Source: Enhydrobacter aerosaccus (GTDB lineage Bacteria > Pseudomonadota > Alphaproteobacteria > Reyranellales > Reyranellaceae). Taken from it: a DNA stretch of 50,823 nt. The first letter of the stretch is position 1. Each line of letters starts with the position of its first letter. The stretch is taken from positions 1-50,823 of the forward strand of contig CAIWTJ010000072.1 in the NCBI GenBank assembly GCA_903915535.1, written 5' to 3'. Of the stretch, positions 16,801-23,707 are shown piece by piece. A program made the position numbers and the translations under genes. The notes beneath the pieces are model-generated. The model was given only the letters and a program-made list of their open reading frames with translations. It was not told the origin of the DNA and made no database searches.

Positions 16801-19380
16801 CGTGGCAGCCTGGCCGACCAACTCGAGCAGATCCAGACGGTGCGCGCCGTTCCGCCGGCAGCGCGGCGCAAGCCGATCGTCGATGCTACTCCCCGACCGG
16901 AGCCGCCGCCGGTCTCCGCGTTGGCCGCGCTGCAATTCTTCAACGGGCTCGGCGGCTTCTCGCCCAACGATCGCGAGTACATCACCGTGCTCGGCCCCGG
17001 CCAGTCGACGCCGGCGCCGTGGATCAATGTCATCTCCAACCCGACTTTTGGTTTCCAGGTCGCGGTCGATGGCGGCGGCTACACCTGGTCGCAGAACAGC
17101 CGCGACAACCAGCTGACGCCGTGGTCGAACGATCCGGTATGCGATCGTCCCGGGGAAATACTCTATGTCCGCGACCTCGACAGCGGTGAACTGTGGACTC
17201 CGACCGCGCTCCCGATCCGTCTTGAAGCCGCCCCCTACATCGTACGGCACGGCAGGGGTTACAGCCGTTTCGAGGTTGTTTCGAAGGGGATCGCCCTCGA
17301 CCTGCTGGTCTACGTTCCCCTCGACGACCCGATCAAGATCTGCCGACTGACTGTGCGCAACCTCTCCGATAAGTCCCGCCGCCTGTCGATCACCGCCTAT
17401 GTCGACTGGGTACTGGGGCTGTCACGCAGCGCCGCAGCGTTGACGGTCGTGACCGAGCTCGACGCAACTACCGGCGCCATCCTCGCACGCAATCCCTGGA
17501 ACACGGATCACGGCAGCCGCGTGGCCTTCGCCGATCTCGGCGGGCGGCAGACCGCATGGACCGCCGACCGCCGCGAGTTCATCGGCCGCAACTGCACCAC
17601 CGAGAATCCGGCCGCGTTGAGCGGCGACATTCCGCTCTCCCAGCGCGTGGGCGCAGGCCTCGATCCCTGCGCTGCCCTGCAGACCGTCATCGAGCTCAAG
17701 CGCGGCGAGTCGACCGAGATCGTCTTCTTCCTGGGCCAGGCGGAAAATGCGGGCGAGGCGCGCGCCCTCGTCGAGCGTTACAGGGCGATCGACCTGGGAG
17801 CGGTCTATCGCGATGTCCTCGCCTTCTGGACCGAGACGCTGGGCGCCGTACAGGTCAAGACACCCGATCGTGCCCTCGACATCATGCTGAACGGCTGCCT
17901 GCTCTACCAGACGCTGGCCTGCCGCTACTGGGCGCGTTCGGCCTTCTACCAGGCCAGCGGCGCCTACGGATTCCGCGACCAGCTTCAGGACGTCATGGCG
18001 CTGATGCTCACGCGGCCGGACATGAGCCGCGCCCATATCCTGCGGGCCGCGGCGCGCCAATTCGTCGAAGGCGACGTCCAGCACTGGTGGTTTCCGCCCG
18101 CCGGCCAGGGCGTGCGCACGCGCATTTCGGACGATCGCGCGTGGCTTGCCTATGTCACCGCGTACTACGTGCGCACCACCGCCGACACGGCTGTCCTGGA
18201 CGAGCGCATTGCCTTCATCGAGGGCCCACCTCTGCGGCCGACCGATCACGATCTCTACAATCTGCCGAGCGTCTCCGACGAGACCGCCACGTTGTTCGAA
18301 CACTGCGCCCGCGGGCTCGACAACAGCCTGGCCACCGGCGTCCACGGGCTTCCCCTGATGGGCACCGGCGACTGGAACGACGGCATGAACCGGGTCGGCG
18401 AAGCAGGCCGCGGCGAAAGCATCTGGCTCGGCTGGTTCCTGCACGCGTCTCTCACGGCTTTCATTCCAATCGCAGCGGCACGCGGCGACACCGCGCGGGT
18501 CAAGTCGTGGACCGAGCACGCAGCCGCCCTGAGCGCGGCGCTCGATCGCGACGGATGGGACGGCCAGTGGTATCGGCGCGGCTACTATGACGACGGAACG
18601 CCGCTGGGTTCGGCCGAGAGCGAGGAATGCCGCATCGATTCGATCGCCCAGTCCTGGGCCGCGATCAGCGGCGCGGGCGATCCCGCGCGTGCCGCGAAGG
18701 CGATGGACTCCCTGGACGAGAAGCTGATCGACCGCACCCATCGGCTCGCGCTCCTATTCACTCCGCCCTTCGACAAGACGTCGCTGGAGCCCGGCTACAT
18801 CAAGGGCTATCCGCCCGGCCTGCGCGAAAATGGCGGCCAGTACACGCACGCCGCCGCCTGGTCGATCATGGGCTTCGCCGCGCTCGGGCAAGGCGACAAG
18901 GCGGTCGAACTGTTTTCCCTTGTCAATCCGATCAGCCACTCCGATTCGCGCGCGGGTATTCACCGCTACAAGGTCGAACCCTATGTGGCGGCGGCGGACG
19001 TCTACTCCGTGCCCCCTCACGCCGGCCGCGGCGGCTGGACCTGGTACACAGGCTCGGCGGGCTGGCTCTATCGGGCCGGCATCGAGTCGATCCTCGGTCT
19101 GCGCATCGAAGGTGATACGCTGGTCCTCAATCCCTGCATTCCGGCGGGGTGGAAGGGCTTCGACTTGAAAGTGCGGCACAAGGGGGCGGACTATGAAATC
19201 GAAGTCCTCAATCCCGAGGGTGTCAGCCGTGGTGTCGTCAGCTCCGCCTTGAACGGCGCGGTACATCCGGCTTTGGAAGGACAGGCGCGTGTTCCGCTGG
19301 CGTTCGCCGAGGCAACGCAAAAGATTCAGGTTACAATGGGCCACGTACAACGACCTGCAGGAGAAGACCGTGCCGACTGA
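10807..19380 (+). CDS. ndvB: cyclic beta-1,2-glucan synthase (NdvB/Cgs)
   Basis: This very large protein (2857 aa) makes cyclic beta-1,2-glucan from UDP-glucose at the inner membrane, for the periplasm. Its size and order match rhizobial NdvB and Brucella Cgs. A cytoplasmic N-terminus (SELFSVERLEQHAESLA) is followed by membrane segments from about residue 400 (TGYVLAVAYVASIILFIPVF). The GT84 domain has YVVTLDSDTRLPRDSV (about 617) and HRWVRGDWQLLPWM (about 770), then more membrane segments. Two beta-sandwich/GH94 modules follow, with GTGDWNDGMNRVG (Asp2522, Asp2525) in the phosphorylase-like C-terminal part that controls ring size. The start is taken as TTG 10807 because no ATG precedes the conserved region; GTG 10849 is the alternative. 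pgm overlaps its end. Confidence 0.95.
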   Translation: MISFFRRALARSSSVPAWTEEQPIRSELFSVERLEQHAESLAANQPVSRFPSFRNPLSDRLRDNEITLRRVYRALSQVVEQKRSITPAAEWLLDNYRLVEQQVLEARKDLPPGYYRQLPKLSDGPLAGYPRVVGIAWAYIAHTDSRFDPATLIRFVAAYQKVQPLTIGELWAIAITIRIVLVENLRRLAEHIVLSRAAYSEANTVADLLIGVNGLSADSSALKPYETEPLNEGFIVQLIQRLREQDPNTMPAVSWLESRLAQRGVNADDLVLKDHQQQGALNVTVRNIITSMRLVTDVDWTTLFEKVSPVDDIFRSAGTFASMDFATRNLYRTAIEQIARGTTLSEVELARRACTLAASQSSSDDPRYVDPGYYLIGSGRSQFERSVSYREPGWAVRRRILATGLTGYVLAVAYVASIILFIPVFGLAYVGLAPWQLAIMSAIGLLPAVDAALMLVNRAATHIFGATLLPALDLSTGVPASLRTLVAVPTLLTSEAGIRELIERLEVHFLSNPTGALHFALASDWTDADSETTDRDAALLAAATAGIARLNERYPATDGVPRFLLLHRHRVWSETQQRWIGWERKRGKLHELNRLLRGATDTTFLPGDSSRIPAGIKYVVTLDSDTRLPRDSVFRLVGKMAHPLNQARLDPVERRVVEGYGILQPRVTPSLSVGAEGSFFQRIFSGNSGIDPYSSAISDVYQDLFGEGSYSGKGIYDVDAFETALAGRVPDGTMLSHDLFEGVFARSGLVSDVEVIEEYPSRYDVASARQHRWVRGDWQLLPWMGGLFHVFFKDAAAIPAIGLWKMFDNLRRSLSAPAALLALLVGWTLPLSSALIWTAFVVLVIALPTLLPLISGVLPSRRDVHMRNHLESIRQDAVVAASQMAMIIIFLPHQAWLMVDAIARTIFRLTISRRHLLQWTTAAQSAQRRKTGWLSFYSQMAASLVVAAVAALFVWLSSRASLPIAGPFIVAWAISPAIARWVSFPPPDAARLAIGQSDGDYLRRVARRTWRFFETFVTEADNMLPPDNFQEDPKPVIAHRTSPTNLGLYLLSIVSAREFGWIGTQEAVQRIEATLATMERLDRFRGHFFNWYDTSDLRPLDPPYISSVDSGNLAGHLIALSSACAAWREQSPALARLTAGAADALFLAREALAALAAGTLTRLEQISALHRALDSLGTALQQPVPGGEQTARHVAALVEQAGQLADFARSVMEGVAPEQGIDLLFWVEAVHRSLASHHRDVAETADPPALQRRLQTLGTTSRAMALAMEFEFLLNPERRLLSIGYLVNEDQLDPSCYDLLASEARLASFFAIAAGEAPTRHWFRLGRTVTPVGLGAALISWSGSMFEYLMPSLVMRAPLGSLLERTNELIVRRQIEYVAPLGVPWGISESAYNARDKELTYQYSNFGVPGLGLKRGLAENVVIAPYATALATMVNPPAALANFARLAAIGARGRFGFYEAVDFTPARLPDGQTHAVVRAYMAHHQGMSVVALANALLDGVMRDFFHADPMIRATELLLQERTPRDVAAALPRTEEGTARASVEKLDSTVVRRLRNPHAPNPSTHLLSNGRYSVMVTATGSGYSRWGATAVTRWREDVTRDDFGAYFYVRDVETDAVWSATYQPCGTRPDSYDVMFAEDRAEFVRRDGALTTTVDVVVSPESDAEVRRVSIANGGSTAREIEVTSYAEIVLATPIADAAHQTFSKLFVETEYLDSSGALLATRRRRAPDEQEIWAAHMAVVEGETIGEPEVETDRSKFIGRGNDVGAPLSVIKGHRLSNAVGTVLDPVFVLRRRLRIPPGGVARISFWTMAAGTREAILNLIDQHRDSHGFERATTLAWTQEQVQLRHLEITQTQASLFQRLAGHVLYANPSLRSSSDTIRRGLAPPPTLWSQGISGDVPIVLVRIDEIEDSGIVREMLRAHEYWRLKGLVVDLVILNERGASYVQDLQVALESMVRTSRSTAHLGGGIGSIFVLRTDLISTETRALLLAIARVVLLSRRGSLADQLEQIQTVRAVPPAARRKPIVDATPRPEPPPVSALAALQFFNGLGGFSPNDREYITVLGPGQSTPAPWINVISNPTFGFQVAVDGGGYTWSQNSRDNQLTPWSNDPVCDRPGEILYVRDLDSGELWTPTALPIRLEAAPYIVRHGRGYSRFEVVSKGIALDLLVYVPLDDPIKICRLTVRNLSDKSRRLSITAYVDWVLGLSRSAAALTVVTELDATTGAILARNPWNTDHGSRVAFADLGGRQTAWTADRREFIGRNCTTENPAALSGDIPLSQRVGAGLDPCAALQTVIELKRGESTEIVFFLGQAENAGEARALVERYRAIDLGAVYRDVLAFWTETLGAVQVKTPDRALDIMLNGCLLYQTLACRYWARSAFYQASGAYGFRDQLQDVMALMLTRPDMSRAHILRAAARQFVEGDVQHWWFPPAGQGVRTRISDDRAWLAYVTAYYVRTTADTAVLDERIAFIEGPPLRPTDHDLYNLPSVSDETATLFEHCARGLDNSLATGVHGLPLMGTGDWNDGMNRVGEAGRGESIWLGWFLHASLTAFIPIAAARGDTARVKSWTEHAAALSAALDRDGWDGQWYRRGYYDDGTPLGSAESEECRIDSIAQSWAAISGAGDPARAAKAMDSLDEKLIDRTHRLALLFTPPFDKTSLEPGYIKGYPPGLRENGGQYTHAAAWSIMGFAALGQGDKAVELFSLVNPISHSDSRAGIHRYKVEPYVAAADVYSVPPHAGRGGWTWYTGSAGWLYRAGIESILGLRIEGDTLVLNPCIPAGWKGFDLKVRHKGADYEIEVLNPEGVSRGVVSSALNGAVHPALEGQARVPLAFAEATQKIQVTMGHVQRPAGEDRAD

Positions 19381-21031
19381 TGGCAACAGCCCCCGAATCA
19401 GTCCTGCGGCGGGACAATTGCCAACGAAGGATCGCCTCGTCGACATCGCGAAGCTGGTCGACGCCTACAGCACGCAGAAGCCGGACCCGTCCCTGCCGGC
19501 GCAGCGCGTCGCGTTCGGCACATCCGGCCACCGCGGTTCGTCGTTCAGCCGCACGTTCAACGAAGACCACGTCCTGGCGATCACGCAGGCGATATGTCTC
19601 TACCGCCAGAAAGCCGGGACGACAGGCCCTTTGTTCATTGGCTTCGATACGCACGCCCTCTCAAGCCCTGCGTTCGACAGCGCCCTGGAGGTGCTTGCAG
19701 CGAATGAAGTGGCCGTCATGACGTCGAAGGACGGCGAATACACCCCGACGCCCGCCATTTCCCACGCGATCCTCCGCTACAATCGCGGTCGCCCAGGCGG
19801 GCTGGCAGACGGGATCGTGATTACGCCGTCGCACAATCCGCCCGAGGATGGTGGCTTCAAATACAATCCGACGCATGGCGGGCCGGCGGAGAGCGATGTC
19901 ACAAGCTGGATCGAGAACTGCGCCAACCGCTTGATGGCCGACGGCTTGAGGGATGTGAAGCGCGTGCCGCTTGCACGGGCACGACAGGCATCCACAACGC
20001 ATGCTCATGACTATCTGGAGGCCTATACGGCCGATCTTGGATCCGTCATCGATTTCGATGCCATCCGAGCCTCCGGCATCCGGATGGGCGTCGACCCATT
20101 GGGCGGCGCGGGGGTGCACTACTGGGCGCGGATCGCGGAACGCTTTCGCATCGACCTGACGGTCGTCAGTGAACAGGTCGATCCGACTTTTGCCTTCATG
20201 ACGCAGGATTGGGACGGCCGTATTCGCATGGATCCCTCGTCGCCCCATGCCATGCATCGTCTCATCGGCCTGAAGGACAAATACGACATCGCCTTTGCCT
20301 GCGATACCGACCACGACCGCCACGGCATCGTGGCGCCGACCGGCCTGATGCCCCCCAATCATTACCTCGCCGTCGCCATCGACTATCTCTTCCAGAACCG
20401 GCAGCAGTGGAGCTCCACCGCAGCCGTCGGAAAGACCCTGGTCAGCAGCGCGATGATCGATCGCGTCGCGGCCAGGCTCGGGCGCAGGCTCCTGGAAGTG
20501 CCGGTCGGCTTCAAGTGGTTCGTGCCCGGACTGCTCGACGGGTCTCTTGGCTTCGGGGGCGAGGAAAGCGCGGGCGCGTCCTTCCTGCGCCGCGACGGCA
20601 CGGTCTGGAGTACGGACAAGGACGGGCTGACCGCTGCCCTGCTCTCCGCCGAGATCGCGGCGACCGCCGGCCGGACACCGGACCTTCTCTACCGGGATCT
20701 TTCGCGTGATCTGGGCACATCGGTCGCAGATCGCATAGACGCTCCGGCGACGGTGGATCAGAAGCGCAAGCTGGCCGGGCTGTCGCCTGCAGACGTGAAG
20801 GCATCGACTCTGGCAGGCGAAGTCATAGAACAGGTCCTCAATCGAGCGCCGGGGAACGACGCGCCGATCGGCGGTATCAAGGTCGTCACCGCCAATGGGT
20901 GGTTCGCCGCCCGGCCTTCCGGGACCGAGGACATCTATAAAATCTATGCCGAAAGTTTTCGGGGCGGAGACAGCTTGCGGGCCATTCTCAAAGAGGCGCA
21001 GACCATCGTCGATTCGGTGATCGGCGGCTGA
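19370..21031 (+). CDS. pgm: phosphoglucomutase (alpha-D-glucose 1,6-phosphomutase)
   Basis: The enzyme interconverts glucose-6-phosphate and glucose-1-phosphate, the precursor of UDP-glucose. The active-site serine is Ser154 in ITPSHNPPEDGGFKYNP. The Mg-binding loop is CDTDHDRHG, the sugar-binding loop is GFGGEESAGASF, and the phosphate-binding loop near the C-terminus is ARPSGTEDIYK. GTG 19370 sits about 7 bp after AGGAG and gives 553 residues, close to E. coli Pgm; further upstream the frame is only overlap with ndvB. The genes overlap by 11 bp, so they are coupled. Function fits: this enzyme supplies the glucosyl donor for the glucan synthase. In Agrobacterium the equivalent gene (exoC) is needed for cyclic glucan. 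Confidence 0.95.
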   Translation: MPTDGNSPRISPAAGQLPTKDRLVDIAKLVDAYSTQKPDPSLPAQRVAFGTSGHRGSSFSRTFNEDHVLAITQAICLYRQKAGTTGPLFIGFDTHALSSPAFDSALEVLAANEVAVMTSKDGEYTPTPAISHAILRYNRGRPGGLADGIVITPSHNPPEDGGFKYNPTHGGPAESDVTSWIENCANRLMADGLRDVKRVPLARARQASTTHAHDYLEAYTADLGSVIDFDAIRASGIRMGVDPLGGAGVHYWARIAERFRIDLTVVSEQVDPTFAFMTQDWDGRIRMDPSSPHAMHRLIGLKDKYDIAFACDTDHDRHGIVAPTGLMPPNHYLAVAIDYLFQNRQQWSSTAAVGKTLVSSAMIDRVAARLGRRLLEVPVGFKWFVPGLLDGSLGFGGEESAGASFLRRDGTVWSTDKDGLTAALLSAEIAATAGRTPDLLYRDLSRDLGTSVADRIDAPATVDQKRKLAGLSPADVKASTLAGEVIEQVLNRAPGNDAPIGGIKVVTANGWFAARPSGTEDIYKIYAESFRGGDSLRAILKEAQTIVDSVIGG

Positions 21032-21114
21032 CGGAAGTTCGGCAGCCAACCGCGCAGCCAGACCTGAGCAATAGAGAACAGACCGCCTCCGCGCAGCGTG
21101 CCACACACGTCCGC

Positions 21115-21747
21115 ATGGGATGGCTTCGCCTGCTGCTCGCGACGTGCGTCGTCGCATTTCACACGGGCGGGCTCGATCGACCGTTCTTCATGCTTTCCGG
21201 CACGCACGCCGTCGAAGCCTTTTTCCTGATCTCGGGCTACTTCATGGCGGCGGTACTGGACACCAAGTATCGCGGCCAGCGGCTTCGATGGGCACTCATC
21301 GCCGGCATGACCGTCTTTACGGTCATGTTTCCAAGCCGGCTGGATGGCTTGCCGCAGATCGATCCCAACAGGGTCGTCTACATGGCCTGCCTGTTCCTGG
21401 TCCTGCCCATGCTGAGCCGGCCGACGGCCACGAGCCGTATCGACCGGATCTGCGGCGACCTGTCCTATCCGGTGTACATCGTCCACCTCCCGCTGCTGGC
21501 AGTTCTGGCGTCGCTCGGCCTCGAGCCGCCCTATGGCGGGTTCGCGCCCTTCGCAGTGCTCATGGTGCCGACACTCGTGCTCTCCGCCATGCTGCTCTAT
21601 GCCGTCGACCGGCCGATCGACAGGTTTCGGGAGGCCACACCACGCAGGCCGTACTACCTACGTCTTGGCTGTCGCTGGGTGATCAAAACTAGAAGGGGAC
21701 GTGCTGGGGCAAATAGGCCACGGCCGAGGTGCGCGATCTTCGACTAG
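21115..21747 (+). CDS. acyltransferase-3 family protein, internally shortened
   Basis: This 210-residue frame has both ends of an acyltransferase-3 membrane protein but not the middle. The N-terminal part (MGWLRLLLATCVVAFHTGG, AVEAFFLISGYFMAAVLDTKY) is the usual first helix with the active-site His and the FFxxSG segment. After about 55 residues it jumps to C-terminal family sequence (CGDLSYPVYIVHLPLLAVLA), leaving out roughly 150 residues of a normal 350-400. The frame is intact, so this is an in-frame deletion or a divergent short form; I favour a decayed gene. Its position after ndvB-pgm suggests an OpgC-like enzyme that once decorated the glucan. The last 25 residues look like run-on into the neighbouring element. 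Confidence 0.55.
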   Translation: MGWLRLLLATCVVAFHTGGLDRPFFMLSGTHAVEAFFLISGYFMAAVLDTKYRGQRLRWALIAGMTVFTVMFPSRLDGLPQIDPNRVVYMACLFLVLPMLSRPTATSRIDRICGDLSYPVYIVHLPLLAVLASLGLEPPYGGFAPFAVLMVPTLVLSAMLLYAVDRPIDRFREATPRRPYYLRLGCRWVIKTRRGRAGANRPRPRCAIFD

Positions 21748-21753
21748 ATCGGC

Positions 21754-21966
21754 CTACGCTCTCACTGATGAAGGCGGTGGGCGAACTCGCGCGTTTGGAA
21801 GCGAAGCCAGCCACGCATCCAGCGCGTCGACCAATACCAATGTCCGCGCGCCACACTTCTTCGGCTTGAGACGGTAAAGGTTTTCGTAGATACGCGTGCG
21901 ACTGAGGCCTGAGTATTCGCAGGCCTGCTTGATCGTTAGATACTTGGGACGAATTGCTTCGGACAT
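21754..21966 (-). CDS. AlpA-like excisionase / helix-turn-helix regulator
   Basis: This 70-residue protein resembles the AlpA/MerR-like excisionase family that accompanies P4-type integrases. YLTIKQACEYSGLSRTRIYE is a winged helix-turn-helix with the typical S-G-L-S-R turn. KPKKCGARTLVLVDALDAWL matches the wing and the closing D-x-L-x-x-W-L helix. I choose ATG 21966 because AGGAG lies 9 bp upstream and the domain starts a few residues later; the frame stays open to 22017. It probably directs excision or represses/activates the integrase gene. The 13-bp inverted repeat 70 bp upstream may be its operator. Confidence 0.75.
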   Translation of the reverse strand: MSEAIRPKYLTIKQACEYSGLSRTRIYENLYRLKPKKCGARTLVLVDALDAWLASLPNARVRPPPSSVRA

Positions 21967-22035
21967 TGGCGTGTACTCCTGTACGCGCCTGATGACCTGC
22001 AGCAGTACAGCCGTCAAATCGGCGGGAAAGCACTC

Positions 22036-22066
22036 TTGTGGGTACTACCCCCAGTAGTACCCACAA
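22036..22066. promoter_or_regulatory. 13-bp perfect inverted repeat between int and xis
   Basis: TTGTGGGTACTAC (22036-22048) pairs perfectly with GTAGTACCCACAA (22054-22066) around CCCCA. It lies upstream of the excisionase-like gene and downstream of the integrase. No T-run follows on the minus strand, so an intrinsic terminator is unlikely. An operator or a recombination-related binding site is more plausible. Confidence 0.55.
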
Positions 22067-22188
22067 GGTTTGGTGCCGACCGAATTGCTCGCTTTGTAAG
22101 ACTTTGATTCCGCACAAGAAAATAAAATCACTGCCGGAGTCGACCGTATCGCATTCGACAGCTATGCCGAGCCCCAGCAACCACTATC

Positions 22189-23418
22189 CTATTTCCTCGT
22201 CGCGATTGACCCTGCCCTCCGTCCGAAAGGTACTACACTCGTGGACGCGCTCCGCTGAGTATCGAGGTAGTCAGCCCACTGCTGCATCATCGTTCTACGC
22301 TCCTCCAGATATTGGCTCCGATGATACGCAGCTCTGACGGCATTCCTTTCCGTGTGCGCCAACTGGCGCTCTATCACATCTGGTCGGAAGCCCATCTCGT
22401 TTAGCGCCGTCGACGCCAACGCCCTAAAGCCGTGCCCAGTCATGCGCGAGTGATATCCCATCCGGTACAAGGCAAATAGGACGGTGTTCTTGCTCATGGG
22501 CTTGGCAGGTGCGCGGCCGGGAAATACCCACGGCCATTTGCTGTTCATCGAGTGAAGAGTACTGAAGGCCTTTACTGCCTGCAGAGAAAGCGGAACGTGA
22601 TGCGGCTCCTTCGTCTTCATGCGCTCTGCTGGAATTGTCCATTCGGCCTTGTCGAGATCGATTTCCGACCAAGTGGCACCACGCAGCTCCGTAGTACGAA
22701 CAAATGTCAACGCCAGTAGCTGAAGTGCCAGTTGCGTCTGCTCGTCGCCGTCATATGCATCGATCTTCTGCAACAGCGCGGGCAATTCCGTCGCTGGCAG
22801 TGCTGCCATGTGCTTCGGTCTCGGCCGGGCTTTCAAGGCTCCACGCAAGTCAGCGGCGGGATTTCGCTCGCAGCGGCCTGATGCGATCCCGTAGCGAAAT
22901 GCCTGCCCGCACGCTCGCGCTACCTTATGTGCAGTTTCGACCGTGCCGCGCGTTTCGATCTTTCGTAGAAGTGCCAGAAGCTCAGGTGCGGTCACTTCTC
23001 CGATGGGCCGACGACCAATCCCGGGAAACACATAGGCTTCAAAGCGCTTGAGCGTGTCGCCGTGATAAACAGCTGACCACTTGGGCTTGACGTTTCCCAG
23101 CCACTCCCTCGTCACCAATTCAAATGTGTTGACGCCAGCATCCGCCTTCGCCTGCTTTTCCTGTCGACGCGCTGTAGAGGGGTCGATGCCTTTGGCCAAG
23201 AGCTTGCGAGCTTCGTCGCGATTGTCGCGCGCTTGCCTTAGCGACACGTCGGGATAAGTACCCAACGAGAGCAGCTTCTCCTTGCCCGCGAAGCGATAGC
23301 GAAACCGCCACCACTTGCCGCCCGCAGTAGTCACAAGAATGAAGAGCCCGCGCCCATCCATGAACTTGGTGGGCTTAGCTGGCGTCTTTAATTTTCGTAT
23401 TTGGGTGTCTGTGAGCAT
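22189..23418 (-). CDS. P4-type tyrosine site-specific integrase
   Basis: This 409-residue tyrosine recombinase has the DUF4102 arm-binding domain at the N-terminus (LTDTQIRKLKTPAKPTKFMD, KLLSLGTYPDVSLRQAR), a core-binding SAM-like domain (about 95-190) and a catalytic domain. Catalytic residues are all present: Arg241 (FVRTTELRG), His329 and Arg332 (GHGFRALAST), His355 (QLAHTERN) and, by spacing, the nucleophile Tyr365 (VRAAYHR). The protein looks functional. The start ATG 23418 faces the selC tRNA gene 162 bp away, and that gap carries short repeats likely to be its binding sites. P4-type integrases use tRNA 3' ends as attachment sites, and selC is a classic target in enterobacteria. Confidence 0.93.
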   Translation of the reverse strand: MLTDTQIRKLKTPAKPTKFMDGRGLFILVTTAGGKWWRFRYRFAGKEKLLSLGTYPDVSLRQARDNRDEARKLLAKGIDPSTARRQEKQAKADAGVNTFELVTREWLGNVKPKWSAVYHGDTLKRFEAYVFPGIGRRPIGEVTAPELLALLRKIETRGTVETAHKVARACGQAFRYGIASGRCERNPAADLRGALKARPRPKHMAALPATELPALLQKIDAYDGDEQTQLALQLLALTFVRTTELRGATWSEIDLDKAEWTIPAERMKTKEPHHVPLSLQAVKAFSTLHSMNSKWPWVFPGRAPAKPMSKNTVLFALYRMGYHSRMTGHGFRALASTALNEMGFRPDVIERQLAHTERNAVRAAYHRSQYLEERRTMMQQWADYLDTQRSASTSVVPFGRRAGSIATRK

Positions 23419-23420
23419 GC

Positions 23421-23480
23421 GGGTAACTCCGGGGGGCTCTCGCTAGTTACCCCATTTGTTACCCCTAACATTGGGGTAAC
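23421..23480. promoter_or_regulatory. four GTTACCC motifs at the integrase start
   Basis: GTTACCC occurs four times in 60 bp: reverse at 23421-23427, forward at 23446-23452 and 23458-23464, reverse at 23474-23480. Three of the four extend to GTTACCCC. The first is two bases from the integrase start codon. The arrangement suggests integrase arm-type sites or an autoregulatory operator; which cannot be told from sequence. Confidence 0.55.
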
Positions 23481-23540
23481 TTGTGCCGGACACAAGTGGA
23501 CGCCCTCAAACGGGCAAATACAAATTAGGCCCGTCTCTAC

Positions 23541-23575
23541 GGACGTTTCCGGACGCTCTCGGACGTTGGTGGACG
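23541..23575. repeat. GGACG repeated at exact 10-bp steps beside selC
   Basis: GGACG starts at 23541, 23551, 23561 and 23571, exactly one helical turn apart, ending 5 bp before the tRNA 3' end. A further GGACG lies at 23498. All copies would face the same side of the helix. Adjacent to an att site, such repeats are likely bound by the integrase arm domain or by an accessory factor. Confidence 0.6.
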
Positions 23576-23580
23576 GAGAT

Positions 23581-23676
23581 TGGCGGAAGAGAGTGGGAGT
23601 CGAACCCACTAAGAGCCGTCTGGCGACCCTCTCTGGCTTTGAAGGCCAGCCGCCCCACCGGGAGCGCTTCCCCTCC
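23581..23676 (-). tRNA. selC: tRNA-Sec (anticodon TCA)
   Basis: The minus strand folds into a selenocysteine tRNA of 96 nt including the encoded CCA. The acceptor stem GGAGGGGA pairs with TCTCTTCC over 8 bp (two G-T pairs), the longer stem typical of tRNA-Sec, followed by G and CCA. The anticodon loop CTTCAAA (23638-23644) carries TCA, which reads UGA. A long extra arm (AGAGGGTCGCC-AGA-CGGCTCTT) and the T-loop GTTCGACT are clear. It lies 31 bp downstream of selB on the same strand, so selA, selB and selC may share a transcript. Its 3' end is the probable integration site of the neighbouring element. Confidence 0.95.
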
Positions 23677-23707
23677 GCCTTCATGATCGCCCAGAACCCG
23701 GGCGCTG

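Larger units (their letters stand above)
21754..23580. mobile_element. small integrative element at the selenocysteine tRNA gene
   Basis: An AlpA-like excisionase gene and a P4-type integrase gene, both on the minus strand, lie directly against the 3' end of selC. The integrase points away from the tRNA, as in islands inserted at tRNA 3' ends. The right junction is presumably within selC (from 23581). The left junction is not defined: I found no clear copy of the tRNA 3' end near 21.7 kb, so the left limit given is only that of the excisionase gene. No cargo gene is recognisable, so it is either a stripped remnant or a minimal element. Base composition is less GC-rich than the flanks. Confidence 0.55.

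Noticed and set aside
22135..22144. GGAGTCGACC near the integrase, resembling GGAGTCGAAC of the tRNA-Sec T-arm, as a possible far att site
   Set aside because: Only 9 of 10 bases match and the match does not extend; a real att repeat usually covers more of the tRNA 3' end.
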